The notes below the pieces were generated by a model that saw only the letters and a program-made list of their open reading frames with translations, did no database searches and was not told the DNA's origin. From Liolophura sinensis (Eukaryota > Mollusca > Polyplacophora > Chitonida > Chitonidae), in contig NC_088295.1 in the NCBI RefSeq assembly GCF_032854445.1, positions 9,907,385 to 9,971,384 of the forward strand: 64,000 nt of DNA. The letters run 5' to 3'. A program made the translations under genes and the position numbers. Numbering within the stretch: position 1 is the stretch's first letter; the number at the start of each line of letters is the position of its first letter. This document shows positions 50,513 to 63,557 of this stretch, one piece after another.

Positions 50513-50872
50513 CTGGCCCCGATATCACAGTTGGTAGAGCGTTTGCTTCGGGAGGGGAAAATCCAGGGTCAATCCTGTGTTGAGTCATACCTAAGACTTT
50601 AAAAGAGGAAGTTGCAACTTCCTCGCCTGGCGTTCAGCATGAAGGGAATAGTGCAACAACTGGTTGACCTGTATCAGTGTAATGGCTCAGGCGGGGCGGC
50701 TTACTTGTCTGCATTAAGTTGTCTCAGTGAAGCAGCACTAGATAAAAGAGTGGTGGAAATCTGTCCTGCAACAAAGAGGCATGCACTCTAAAGATTCTTT
50801 CATCATCATATGACTGACAAATTGTTAAGTATGGCGTTAAACCCCAAGCACTCACTCACTCACTCAAATGCA
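50513..50872 (+). mobile_element. SINE-B, full length
   Basis: tRNA-like head (ggccccgatatcacagttgg, tagagcgtttgcttcg, gggtcaatcctg), body with aaaagaggaagttgcaactt and gaagcagcactagataaaag, and a tail gcgttaaaccccaagcactc with CACT repeats. Confidence 0.88.
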
Positions 50873-50938
50873 TTTGATGGGGCATATGTTGTGTTCACCT
50901 CAAGTCTTTATATTTTTTTTTTTTGAAGTCTGGATTTC

Positions 50939-51143
50939 ATTGGGATGTAGCTCAGCAAGTAAGGCACACAAGATGCAAGCTCAATCCTGCGCTTCGACAG
51001 CGATGGTCAGTGGCGATTATATGGCCATATGCAGATGTTCTAATTTGACTTGCACAGTGTTTGCCGAAGGTCGGCGGTAGTTTCCTCCGCTGTTCGTGTA
51101 AAAATTTTGTGTATGGTGTTTAACATTAACAATCAATCAATCT
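50939..51143 (+). mobile_element. SINE-C-like element
   Basis: Head gggatgtagctcagcaagta with a tRNA-like A box and tcaatcctg as a decayed B box, then body gccgaaggtcggcggtagtt and tail tttaacattaacaatcaatc. It sits just beyond the actin 3' end. Confidence 0.65.
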
Positions 51144-51352
51144 AAATCACTAACTATCTGTTGAACAAACTGGACAGAAAAACAGCATATAAAAAAAAAA
51201 AACAACCTTTACTGGGCAAGGATTGGCAGTTACATGCAGTACCGACTCACTGCAGTAAAATGATATAGACTTGTCAAGGTGGAATCCACATAAGAGGTAT
51301 TAGAAACAACAGGCGGTTCTTTGAATGTTTGATTCAGAAAAAAAGGGCAGTG

Positions 51353-53404
<2,052 letters not shown>

Positions 53405-53567
53405 TTAGTTTTAGAGGTGAAAGACTGTGATGGAATGACAATTTTCACAGAAGTACTTAGCGTTGCCGTCCGGTACAATGGCGGGTCATCAACTGATCAC
53501 CCCACGTGGTTTCGAATCTTTCGTGTACCAAGTTCCAAGAAATCTCAGCTTTTGCGCACGTCCATGC

Positions 53568-53599
53568 CCAAATTTGGCCACGGCTCACTCCATATTTGG
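53568..53599 (-). promoter_or_regulatory. Two CArG boxes (SRF sites) of the actin promoter
   Basis: CCAAATTTGG (53568-53577) and CCATATTTGG (53590-53599) both fit CC(A/T)6GG exactly. They start 22 bp apart, about two helix turns. They lie 173-205 bp upstream of the actin ATG. SRF binding through CArG boxes is the established control of actin genes in animals. Confidence 0.85.
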
Positions 53600-54376
53600 A
53601 CCTAAAATTTGCTGCGCGGAAACTTAGTGGCGTCATGGGATGAAACGTTTGATGCCGTGACGAAATGTGACGAATGAGCCACGTCAGCTGATGGATCCGC
53701 CCACAAACTCAGAGTACGACGTTACACATAGTCGTTCTTACTGAGGTCAGATCAAATCGCCGCTCAACAACTACTGGCATGTCGATGAGGTCAGCTCCAC
53801 GTACCTCTACACCTTGTCTAAAACTTCGGGGTACCGTAAAGTGTCAGCCAGTAAAGGTGTAGTAAAGGAGATTCGTGGAGCTACGCTGACGTTAACCCTG
53901 TATTGGCTTTTTTTTTTTTTTTACTTTTTCCTTTTTTTGCTTTTTTTTTTCTTTTTTGCTGTTTCTTTCTTTTACTTTATTTCGTGTAGGGCAAACTATG
54001 AATTTGTATAATTAGTAGGCTATTAAATGCTAATGTGTAGACCTACACGAGCATTTGCATGTAGGCAAAGATTTCATCGCCCTCATCGGCGTCGACAACG
54101 ATTCAGGCAGTCGTTCGTTGGAGACCACACTTTCTTCCACCGATATGCGCATGTCTGTTCGGCACTTGTGGGAAAGTTAGCAGCTTACCACAGGTCGGTG
54201 GTTTACGCCAGGGGGTGCACTCGACCTGAATTTTTGAAGAAATCTCGCCTTGGAGAAAATATGCTTGGCGAGGGAATGCTATATGCTTCACAGTGCCTTA
54301 GCACACACCGTCTTCCATATCATACGTGCGATGCTACACTGACAAGCTTTGAGTCTCACGAAAGTTGGAAACGCTT
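53600..54376. other. Non-coding region upstream of actin with T-rich tract
   Basis: Contains a T-rich stretch at about 53909-53985 interrupted by C, A and G. At 54146-54240 there is a possible SINE-C body fragment (cttaccacaggtcggtggtt). ORFs here are unsupported. Confidence 0.4.
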
Positions 54377-54440
54377 GATAACACTGGGAGTCACTTCTTG
54401 ATAACACTGGGAGTCACTTCTAACACTGGGAGTCACTTCT
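54377..54440. repeat. Three copies of a 19-24-bp repeat
   Basis: The phrase taacactgggagtcacttct occurs three times in a row with small spacers. Confidence 0.85.
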
Positions 54441-54955
54441 GATCCGCTCATGCACTTGGTCCTGCGCGAGAGAAATCTTCGCAAAACAGGTCCGTTGTAA
54501 ATAAATGTGTGTGAAGATGAGGGATGCAAGGCATTGAAATCTCAGTTAATTATCATGTTAACTGCTTTGTTTAAAGTGGTCTGTCAGTGAGAAGGGACTC
54601 CATATATACGACGAAGTCAGCAGTGTTATCTATATACGTTCTTGTAACAGCTGTCCGCTGTTGCTCACACTTGGTGCCACTGTCAAACTTTCCTGACTCT
54701 TTTCAAAGAGTTAAACAAGATTACACTTAGCTCTGAATCACTAAATGGGGTTCATGCAGACCGAGCAGGTCAGTAAACTATACAATCATACAGGAACAAA
54801 CTATTTCGAATTGTGTCTAAATGTAACCAAGTATGTAGAACGCTCGATTGGCATAGTTTGGATCTATATAATTACATGTGTAAATGAATTTCCAAATTCT
54901 TGGTGAGAGGGTATAAGCTAGTGCCTTTAACCATTTTGGTTATGCAGGGTCCATC

Positions 54956-55036
54956 GGCTTGAACGACCCGGCGCCGAAAGCGTCGTACAACACATACTGT
55001 ATACACCGGTGTGTACAACACATACTGTATACACCG

Positions 55037-55070
<34 letters not shown>

Positions 55071-55123
55071 CGGTGTATACAGTATGTGTTGTACGACGCT
55101 TTCGGCGCCGGGTCGTTCAAGCC
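54956..55123. repeat. 168-bp near-perfect palindrome with TA-repeat loop
   Basis: The left arm ggcttgaacgacccggcgcc ... and the right arm ending ggcgccgggtcgttcaagcc are perfect reverse complements for about 60 bp, through cgaaagcgtcgtacaacaca and tactgtatacaccggtgt, with a (TA)n centre. The left arm carries an extra 28-bp direct duplication (starts at 54985 and 55013). A second TA run follows the right arm. It lies beyond the probable end of the receptor transcript and codes for nothing; a hairpin transposon remnant is likely. Confidence 0.9.
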
Positions 55124-55283
55124 TATATATATATATATATATATCGAATGTCATGGGATTGTGGCCATGCATATAGACCCAAAAGACACGAGCTGTGAAT
55201 AATAATAATTAATTCCCTTTTATAGGATTGTAAAATATAGCATAAATATAATGACATTCACCAACCATTACAAAGAGTACACA

Positions 55284-55289
55284 TTTATT
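55284..55289 (-). other. Polyadenylation signal of the receptor gene
   Basis: AATAAA on the minus strand, about 195 bases after the stop of the 7TM receptor gene. It is the nearest canonical hexamer. Confidence 0.5.
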
Positions 55290-55481
55290 ATATACAATGA
55301 ACCAAAATACATTATAACAAGATTAGGAGGAATCTTTAATATAGATGCCATCTATATATTAAATAAGTAAAACAAAAATACCAACTCAAAGAACTTATTT
55401 AACTAATTATATAGTTTGACCGCTTTCGTAGTTTTTGAGAGCTTATAAAAATTCAGTAAGGAATCCATATAAGGTAGATTG

Positions 55482-57851
55482 TTAAACTTCTTGAACATTC
55501 TTGCCAAGAACAGCATATGTGCTTTTCGTGCTTAACGTAGTTTTACCAGTAGAACTGGATACCGTACCACGTGACTTGCCAAGCGATACCGCGCGGTATT
55601 CACAATGGAATTTCTCTTTTAGCAATTTTAGCACCTTTTTGGTGCAAACAAACGCCACACAAATGAACATTCCTTGTAGAGTATTGAGAATCACAAACAA
55701 ATACCAAAGTGCTTGGACATCTGTAAAGGCTGCCAGGAAGCCAAATGCCCAGGCTACTCCCATCAAAAAACATAATTTAACATACAGAAAAAATCTCCGC
55801 TTTTCAGAGTTCTTATGAGCTATGCTTGTTGACTTGTCCACTTCAATGATACTTCGTATTGTCAAGATGAAGAAAATGATGTTTGAGAAAACTACTATGG
55901 CAACTGGTCCAGCAAAGAACATGATTAAGCCGGCTCGGCTAGCAATCCAACAAATGCCTTGGCCATACAAGGGTCTCAGGAAAAAGTCGGGTTCGGTGAA
56001 ATTGTCCACTATCACAGCCACTGAGACAATCACTATAGGAGTAAGCCATCCATACGCTTGGTAGAACCAAAAGGCACTGGACTTGCCGTTCTGAGGAGAA
56101 TGAAGTGATTTGCGACTGAACGTGTACCATATGTCAAAAGCCATCACTTGCATCCAGCAAAATGCAGCCTGAAATCCACAGTGCATCATAATAGCTATAG
56201 CCACACACGCCTCCTTGGACACCTCCTCTAAAGACGGCGCCACCAAGAACAGTAACTCTGCCAGAAACAAAGAGGCCACCAAGCACATTAAGTTCTTGCC
56301 AGGAACATTCCTCAAAGTAGGTAAGAGTGCATAAACCAGCATCTGAACAGCCAGGGCAATGAGAGATAATAGCACACCGACAAGGGATAAATAAACTTGA
56401 GTCTCGCTGAAATTAAAGGCTATTTTAGTCCCGTTCACGAGCTTATGTTCGGTGTAGTTTTGTGTAAATTCTGCACAAACAAAAGCGTATCCTCCTGACA
56501 GACGAAACTCAGCTGGCTGGTAACGCTTCTGATGGGAGCTGATAAAAATAGTTCCGTTTACATCTAGCTGATACTCCGTCTGATTCAGTCTGACCCAAGG
56601 ACAGTCCAGAGAGACCCCGTTATCGACGTTATCACCTAATTCATCACCTGTTTGGGGCCTGCAGTCTGACCAGTTCTCTTCTCCGGAAATCGGGCACCAT
56701 ATTGCCCTGCACGCTCTGATAAAGGGATCGTATACCCTGTTTGTTGGACATCTCAAATTCCGTGTTATATTGCGAGTCGATATTTGAATACCTCTCATCC
56801 CAACCCGGGTAGACTTTGTCCGACTGTTTTTATTCATATCCAACAATATTTTAAAAGAATAAGGCAGTTTTCTTTTCTTAGCGTGACACAAAGAATCGTG
56901 ATGTCCCACATCTTGTTTTGTGCAATAAACCTCATCTAAGGATACATTGTTACATACGGCACAATAAATATTTTTGTAGGTATTGGTGTCAGAGTACATG
57001 TACACAGCACTGCCGTTAACACACAATTCTCTTATGTTGACGTCCTGGAAATCAATTGGGCAGGTAGCGATACTTTTTCTACATGGTCTGTATGTATAAT
57101 TGCTTTCCGGAGAACGATACTCCGTTTGGCATACCTGTGTTCTAACCTCAGAACTGCCCCGTTCATCCACCTCCTCGATTGTTGTGTTCTTGCAGCATGT
57201 TTCAACACTCCAGTAGAGATATTTGTCCTGTCCGTGGCAGATGGCGCAGTACAGATTCTTGTAATTATCAGCGCCCCTTTTGCCGACCACTGGAAGGTTC
57301 AGCAAGGTGTCATTCTCAAAGTTTTCCTCACAATGATTCCGTACAAACTCATCTGTCCAGCCCTCCGGGCATTTTGACACCAGGTATATGCCACCATATG
57401 GATCAACCTCTGGGACGTTTTTGCAGGAATAGTATTCTTGTGGTTTGGGAATCTGGAACTGATCCCCACATGTTTGGTTCCAAGCACAAGGATCGTGGAC
57501 ACTGTCCAGACAACAGTCTCCAAACCTTTCACAGGCCGTGTCGCAATGGCAGCTGAAGTTGAGGAGAAATCTACTGGCCGAGAGTTCGTTGTCGGGGGAT
57601 GGTCTACCAGCACAATTGGTTTTCTTCCAACATTCCGCTGTCCATAGGTTCATCGGGAAGATTTCTGCAACCTGGGGCATGGTCAGGGACTCCCATGGCA
57701 GAAGAAGAAACACCAAGGAGCAGAGCTGAATGTTGCGGACCTGTTTGAAGAACATTGTTATCCGCACTGATCTTCTGACGTTCACATTTGGCCTTGCAGT
57801 TCCATGTGCTGACATCATATCGCCCCACTCACTGATCTGATAACACCCCAA
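55482..57851 (-). CDS. Secretin-like 7TM receptor with somatomedin-B-like domain, single exon
   Basis: Uninterrupted 789-codon frame encoding a plasma-membrane G-protein-coupled receptor. A hydrophobic leader starts at Met33 (MFFKQVRNIQLCSLVFLLLP), so the start at 57755 fits a signal peptide better than Met1. Residues 74-122 hold eight cysteines in somatomedin-B spacing (C74, C80, C101, C103, C107, C113, C114, C122; core CHCDTACERFGDCC). A long cysteine-rich, N-glycosylation-rich ectodomain follows to about residue 482. The seven spans are near 485-511, 519-540, 547-578, 594-616, 640-668, 686-710 and 713-737. No GPS cleavage motif is visible, so it is closer to methuselah-like than adhesion receptors. 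The tail ends in a Ser/Thr-rich stretch. The ligand is unknown. Lack of introns, in intron-rich surroundings, suggests a retrocopied lineage. Confidence 0.93.
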   Translation of the reverse strand: MGCYQISEWGDMMSAHGTARPNVNVRRSVRITMFFKQVRNIQLCSLVFLLLPWESLTMPQVAEIFPMNLWTAECWKKTNCAGRPSPDNELSASRFLLNFSCHCDTACERFGDCCLDSVHDPCAWNQTCGDQFQIPKPQEYYSCKNVPEVDPYGGIYLVSKCPEGWTDEFVRNHCEENFENDTLLNLPVVGKRGADNYKNLYCAICHGQDKYLYWSVETCCKNTTIEEVDERGSSEVRTQVCQTEYRSPESNYTYRPCRKSIATCPIDFQDVNIRELCVNGSAVYMYSDTNTYKNIYCAVCNNVSLDEVYCTKQDVGHHDSLCHAKKRKLPYSFKILLDMNKNSRTKSTRVGMRGIQISTRNITRNLRCPTNRVYDPFIRACRAIWCPISGEENWSDCRPQTGDELGDNVDNGVSLDCPWVRLNQTEYQLDVNGTIFISSHQKRYQPAEFRLSGGYAFVCAEFTQNYTEHKLVNGTKIAFNFSETQVYLSLVGVLLSLIALAVQMLVYALLPTLRNVPGKNLMCLVASLFLAELLFLVAPSLEEVSKEACVAIAIMMHCGFQAAFCWMQVMAFDIWYTFSRKSLHSPQNGKSSAFWFYQAYGWLTPIVIVSVAVIVDNFTEPDFFLRPLYGQGICWIASRAGLIMFFAGPVAIVVFSNIIFFILTIRSIIEVDKSTSIAHKNSEKRRFFLYVKLCFLMGVAWAFGFLAAFTDVQALWYLFVILNTLQGMFICVAFVCTKKVLKLLKEKFHCEYRAVSLGKSRGTVSSSTGKTTLSTKSTYAVLGKNVQEV

Positions 57852-60360
57852 GATGTGTGGGAGCCAATAACCAAGTCGGTTATGATGTGGATCTGGTTTG
57901 TTCAGACGTTGATCGGCTCCGCCCTACACTGTCAGCCCAATAGTTTATACACTTCGGCAAACACACAGCAAGAGCAGAAGCCCATGGTATCCCGGACGCG
58001 TGCAAAAGATCACACGCCCTAGCCGTGAACTTTTCATACACTTTTTCTTTGCTCTGATCTTACAAGCTGAAACGGAACGAAGGTTGCTAAGCGACTCGTC
58101 ATGTGATGGAAGTTGTGCAGGACAAATCCCGTTTTGCATCTGGATTTATAGCTAAACAGACTCTGAGTATGGTGGGAAAATGACGAACAATGACGAGAGG
58201 AAATGACTAAACCTATACTAAAACTGCTAAAGCAAACATTTATCTTTTACAAGCATTAATTACCCCCTGTCAGACTATGATGCCTCTATTATGCCGCCAT
58301 GAGTGTAGATAAGGGTTAGTTGGATAATTGTTTAATTTATGAATTGTTGCACTATAAAGGCAATCATTTACAAACTGTTGATTTCATTCCTAGGTATATT
58401 CATTTCATTGAAGATGTTAGGTATATGAACTTATCTTCTGAAGTTTGTCATAATCTGCATCTATGATAGATTACTTAAAATCATTTTGCCAAAAAAGCAA
58501 ATAAATGTAACAAAGTACTATTTTTGATTCTGAAACTTACATTTTTTTCGTCGGATATCACTCTACCTTCAAACAAACTTCACAAGACTTTCAACTCTCA
58601 TAATCAAGCAAAATGAGTACCGTAGTCAAGAGAAATCTGAGTTCATTTATCACATTTCTTCTTTCTTGAAATTCGATGTTTTAACTGATTAAAGTCTTCA
58701 GATGTATGCATAGCTGAAACATCGTATCTGTCTACCATCACGTACCCTGTGTATACGGCACAGAATAATCTACAGTATAATTTTACCTGTTTCTGTGTAA
58801 CTCATATATTAAGTATACATGATTTAAAACTGCAAGATGGGTTAATAGACAGTGTAGCTGTATTCTAACATATTTCCTCACTTGATGCTGCCCTCAGTTT
58901 AATTATCATTTATGCGTGCAAAGGGTGTTTATATTCACCACATTTGTTAAAATTGTAAGTTTTCATATACATACACTTGTATCTGTGTGTTTCCTGCCCC
59001 TGGCATATGGTTTGTGTGAACGGAAGTACTTGTTTCAGGGCAAACATGTGCGGAAGTCTGATCCAGGAAGGAAGGATACAGCGGATGTCCGTTATAGTCT
59101 TAGTTAAACAATGGATGGGCCGATGACGCGACCGCAGGTTGTTGAGAAAATCATACTGGCTTTACAGCCAAAACCAGCTTCATCAACCTCACAGCTGTAA
59201 ACTGAGATAATATTCATAAATCTTCACGCTGTACCTGGTCATGCTTAGGGCAGGTGTAATCGCGGTATGATTTTAGCTGCGTGGTTTCAGCTTTGGTATG
59301 ACGCATTGCGTCTATTGTTTATTTGTTGTGACATGATGGTTCCATTTTCAATTTAAACCTGGTTGGCTTTAGTTGCACGAAGTCTCACAGCAGTTCAGCT
59401 TGCGTGCGGATAAACATAACGTGTGGTGCACAACCATACGTGTGGTGCACGAGTGTTTATATAATGTCACCCAGTATTAATGTAAATGCAAGAAGAGTGT
59501 GCTATCTGGCACCGCGGTGTTTAGCTGAAGTGTCAGATACAAGTGCTAATTTCTGCTTATTTGTAAATAATGTAGCCGTGACCTCAATCATCGGACTATG
59601 CGTACATGTGTGCTGATTTAGCTGCGTTTATCTAGCTTTTATATATTGTTGAACAAGGGACAAGATAAGTAGACACGTACATTTACAGACAGATATATAG
59701 CATTCATCAGATTTACACGATTTCAAAATTGTTTTCACATCATTAAATATGTATGATCAGAAGGTCGTATATACACAGTAATTGGCTTTTCTTTTAACGT
59801 TTGTGTGAAAACTCAGAATGAAATTTATTTAAATTATAATTTGACATTTGAAAAAAAAAATGATGAAAACGATTCTTTTGAGACGCCCAGAGATCAGAAC
59901 TTGACATGAAGCCACAACGAACTTTATTATTTATTGAGTGCAAGTAAGTTAACCCCTTTGGTTCAGTGTCAGATTTTTTCAAGACCAATAGCTGGATCAT
60001 TTCTCTCCTTAGTTGTCCATCATCAGTTATGCTAGTTTATGGAATAATTTAAAAACCCGTCATACGCCATAAGCGAAGGCTTATAATGCAGTTGGTTATG
60101 TAGTATGTTTTTTTGGAACGACCAGTGTTCATTAGGCCTATACTTAGGCCTACAGGTAAACGATGGACAAGTTGGAGAGCCAGTGGCGCCCATTGTGAAT
60201 ATTTTTTTAGTCAGGGTTAATTGCCCGTCGCGTCCTACATAACTAGGACGGTAAGTAAAATCCTGAGTGTTTTTTGCTGATGGCTTAATATTTATTTAAT
60301 TTTTGCACGTCCCTTTTACTACTTCGTATAGCGTAAAGCTTGACCATCGTATTAAGTGAC
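57852..60360. other. Receptor upstream region and intergenic DNA
   Basis: The receptor promoter must lie at the left end, but no TATA box or clear motif was found. The rest is AT-rich and holds no recognisable gene, SINE or tandem repeat. Short ORFs at 58916 and 59404 show no family resemblance. Confidence 0.45.
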
Positions 60361-60706
60361 CGGGCCCCGATAGTACAGTTGGTAGAGCGTCCGCTTCGAC
60401 AGCGGTAGATCCAGGGTCAATCCTGGGTCGAGTCACATCTAAGCCCTTAAAAGAGGAAGTTGTAACTTCCTCGCTTGGCGTTCAGCATTAAGGGGATAGT
60501 GCATCGACTGGTTGACCCATATCCCTATATATCGGGCGGGGCGCCTTACTTGCCTTCGGTAAGGCATCTCTTCGGTGAAGCAGCACCCGATAAAAGAGTG
60601 GTGGAAATCCGCCCTGCAACAAGGAGGCACGGTACATGCACTCTAAGGATTCCTTCGTCGTCATATGAAAAGTACGACGTTAAACCCTAAGCACTCACAC
60701 ACTAAC
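60361..60706 (+). mobile_element. SINE-B, full length
   Basis: Well-kept copy: gggccccgatagtacagttg, tagagcgtccgcttcgacag, gggtcaatcctgggtcgag, aaaagaggaagttgtaactt, gaagcagcacccgataaaag, acgacgttaaaccctaagca, then a CACA-type tail. It matches the 50.5-kb copy along its whole length. Confidence 0.9.
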
Positions 60707-61061
60707 TCGTATTAAGTGGATGTACACGATAATCAAGCGGAGTAAATGTTGGATTCCATGCAAAAACACATACGGAGTAATCCCCCTTAGAACAAACACA
60801 CAACGTGAACTGATATTCTGCTTGACACCTGATTCATCAGAAGCCTTAACCAATAAAATAGTCGCTGAATCAAGTCATTGAAGTTTACCGCTATGAGCAG
60901 ATAAGTAACAGCTATAAAGTAAGTTTCATGATCATAAAATAAGGTCCCTCGAAAAATTTGATCTTGTAATGCGACTATCGTAATCGTATACAATGTACTC
61001 ATTTGATGATTGATATATGTGGGAGTGATTAATGCCTCAGTATAATCAAACTATATGTGCT
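60707..61061. other. No feature seen
   Basis: AT-rich spacer between two SINEs, with no gene or repeat recognised. Confidence 0.5.
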
Positions 61062-61074
61062 CTACTGATTTTGA

Positions 61075-61341
61075 TTTATTTATTTGACTTGATTGGTGTT
61101 TTATGCCGTACTCAAGAATATTTCACTTATATGACGGCGGCCAGCATTATGGTGGGTGGAAACTGTGCAGAGCCCAGGGGAAACCCACGACCATCCGCAG
61201 GTTGCTGGCAGGCCTTCCCACGTACGGCCGGAGAGGCAGCCAGCATGAGTTGGACTTGAACTCACAGCGACCGCATTGTTGAGAGACTCTTGGGTCATCA
61301 CGCTGCGGTAGCGCGCTAACCAACTGAGCCAAGGAGGCCCC
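61075..61341 (-). mobile_element. SINE-A, full length
   Basis: Complete reverse-oriented copy flanked by a 13-bp target duplication CTACTGATTTTGA (61062-61074 and 61342-61354). Confidence 0.95.
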
Positions 61342-61485
61342 CTACTGATTTTGAAACAAACTATATTTGATGTCCATATTACATGTATGTCTTGGAAACC
61401 AGCAATAGACTGTTATTTTTAACACGAAGACATCTGGAGGCCTACCTTACAGCGATACCTATACACTCTTCTAAAATTCTTTCTT

Positions 61486-61633
61486 CTCACCAATGCGGTC
61501 GCTGTGAGTTCAAGTCCAGCTCATGCTGGCTTCCCCTGGGCTCTGCCCGGTTTCCACCCACCATAATGCTGGCCGCCGTCGTATAAGTGAAATATTCTTG
61601 AGTACGGCGTAAAAGACCAATCAAAAAAAAAAA
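61486..61633 (+). mobile_element. SINE-A, 5'-truncated with internal deletion
   Basis: Begins at tcaccaatgcggtcgctg, lacks the A box and the central ccggccgtacgtggg part, and ends in an A-run. A 13-bp target duplication AAAATTCTTTCTT (61473-61485 and 61634-61646) shows it inserted as a unit, so the deletion was either in the source copy or arose later. Confidence 0.92.
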
Positions 61634-62089
61634 AAAATTCTTTCTTTCCCATTTTTATATACTTTTTTTTTTCACCTATGGCAGCAAATTTTATTATACA
61701 ATTAGTGGGAATTTTAGACTCGGGCTACTACTAACGATGTTTTTAAAACAAGTTTTTTAGCCTGGTTTTACCATGTGGAAGCTCTGTGTCCCGTGGATTA
61801 TAAGTGAAATGACCGCCCAATGGTCAACTACAATGGCTACTAGATTTACAGGGCAGTAGGTAAAGTTAACTCTCACCTCTATATTCCCTTTACTTTTGAA
61901 TACTCCAGCAGGAAATCTCTAAAGTCAGGGGAACAAAATGAAAGGATCGATACAACAGAGTGAACATGCTTACCTGGGAGCCCGGAGCGACCTAACGATA
62001 ATACAACAGACAGATGACTTGAGCTGACCTGGGCCCAGTTTCACAAAGCGTCGTACGGCATTTTTCTGTGGTGCGTTATATTCTAAATA

Positions 62090-62973
62090 TACTCTCCCAA
62101 AAAAGAAACGCAACCCCCCCCCCCCAAAAGATCAATCATAAATTCTTCAAAAAATTGGCGTGATTGAGACATGACAACATGATCATATTATAATGTAAAT
62201 GTACGATAATTGAATTTAAACACCAGATAGTGTCTGTTGGTCACACGTGACTTAAGGGTCGGCCTTTGTGTAACGCTGCGCGAGGGATTCGTAGAGAAAA
62301 ACTTAGGACAGTTGCACCTGCGAATCATGCCGTATTTTTAAGCGGATTTAATGGGTATAAAAGACACATAACCGTTCCGTTGAATTTAGTCACTAAGTTG
62401 CTTCTCCAACCTGTCAAGATATGCCAAGACTAGACACCGCTACCCGGAACATCGTCATTGGTCGACTCCTCGCGGGTGAATCACGGAATGCAGTCGCTAG
62501 ACTTTATCATGTTCACCGGAGCACGATTTCCCGGCTCTGGCAACGGTACCAGCAATCCGGTTCAACAGCTGACCGTCAACGTTATGGCCGACCTAGGGTC
62601 ACAACAGCAGCCCAAGACCGTTACATCCGGTTACTTCATCTCAGAAACCGAACCGTAACAGCAACAGAAACAGCATCAAATGTCCCAGGTCTCCGACCAA
62701 TATCGGCACAGACAGTCAGGAACCATCTCCGTGAAAACGGCTTACGTCCCAGACGTCCTTACTTTGGCGTAGTACTGAGACAACAGCATCGACGCGCAAG
62801 GGTACGATGGTGCAACAGATTAAGGGACTGGAATCTGCGAAATTGGAGGTCTGAACAACCAGTGTGGAAAATTTCAGTGTGGTGTAATGCTTATTTTTGT
62901 ATTTAAGATGATGTTGAAAAATTCATATTTGGACAAAACGAATCGGATGTTGCGTTTCTTTTTTGGGAGAGTA
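62090..62973 (+). mobile_element. Tc1-like DNA transposon, internally deleted (884 bp)
   Basis: Inverted terminal repeats TACTCTCCCAAAAAAGAAAC + GCAAC and their complement at the right end (gttgcgtttcttttttggga + gagta), flanked by TA on both sides (62088-62089, 62974-62975). The interior keeps only the N-terminal half of a transposase gene. A run of about 13 C follows the left repeat. Full Tc1-like elements are about 1.3-1.7 kb, so several hundred bases are gone. It could still be moved by a transposase from elsewhere. Confidence 0.93.
62421..62906 (+). CDS. Truncated Tc1-like transposase (DNA-binding half)
   Basis: 161 codons beginning MPRLDTATRNIVIGRLLAGE. Two helix-turn-helix regions of the paired type are visible: residues about 10-55 (AVARLYHVHRSTISRLWQRY) and 70-125 (ISAQTVRNHLRENGLRPRRP), with a GRPR-type linker (YGRPRVT) between them. 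After NLRNWRS the frame departs from the family where the first catalytic Asp (SDE) should begin, so the DDE domain is absent. The product could bind the element's ends but not cut DNA. Confidence 0.9.
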   Translation: MPRLDTATRNIVIGRLLAGESRNAVARLYHVHRSTISRLWQRYQQSGSTADRQRYGRPRVTTAAQDRYIRLLHLRNRTVTATETASNVPGLRPISAQTVRNHLRENGLRPRRPYFGVVLRQQHRRARVRWCNRLRDWNLRNWRSEQPVWKISVWCNAYFCI

Positions 62974-63308
62974 TATTTCTATTTGCTGTACGATATATTG
63001 TCCATTTCTAATACCGTACCATTGTCCTATATGTGCGATTATCGTACATGTACGACAATTTCGTGAAACTAGGCCCTGAAATGTACAGAAGGACAATGTA
63101 CATATAACCTGCAAGAAAGCTGATTGGCGGGGAAATTATATAATTAGTGAGATCCTCCCTAAAACTTGCAACTGAAAGCAACCCCAGGTCAGTCTTTCTC
63201 CCTGTGTTCATGCTTTTAAAGCAATCTGAACACAATGCAGCTGAAACTAATTCTAACAAATGAATTTACGGAACCTTTGGATTTTCTTCGAATTTCTGAG
63301 CGGTATGG

Positions 63309-63557
63309 GTGGAATGGTTGCAGGATGTTGTTGCGCTATCATTTGACCGATTTCAGTTCTCACCAGTTTTCATTGTGTCCACACTCGCTATTGTCTTTTT
63401 ATGGAAGCGATGTCTGTATTTAGGAAAACTTCGCACAAGACCAATTAAGAAATTTGGGCACAGACAAATCACACTTGAGGAAGAAGAATTACCAGTGAAG
63501 ATTTCAACGAAAAAAAAAAACAATGTGGAGGAGAATTTGGTTAGGAAATCCACTTGA
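63309..63557 (+). CDS. Possible small single-span membrane protein
   Basis: I do not recognise it. An 82-codon ORF begins MEWLQDVVALSFDRFQFSPV, then a hydrophobic stretch (VFIVSTLAIVFLW, residues about 20-32) and a basic flank (KRCLYLGKLRTRPIKKF), which reads as an N-terminal membrane anchor with a cytosolic basic tail. The rest is charged and ends NLVRKST. It could be a complete small protein, the first exon of a longer gene leaving the window, or chance. Composition favours real coding only weakly. Confidence 0.3.
   Translation: MEWLQDVVALSFDRFQFSPVFIVSTLAIVFLWKRCLYLGKLRTRPIKKFGHRQITLEEEELPVKISTKKKNNVEENLVRKST

Noticed and set aside
54027-54401. 124-codon ORF upstream of actin
   Set aside because: Arginine/histidine-rich with no domain, partly overlapping a SINE-like fragment and a short tandem repeat.
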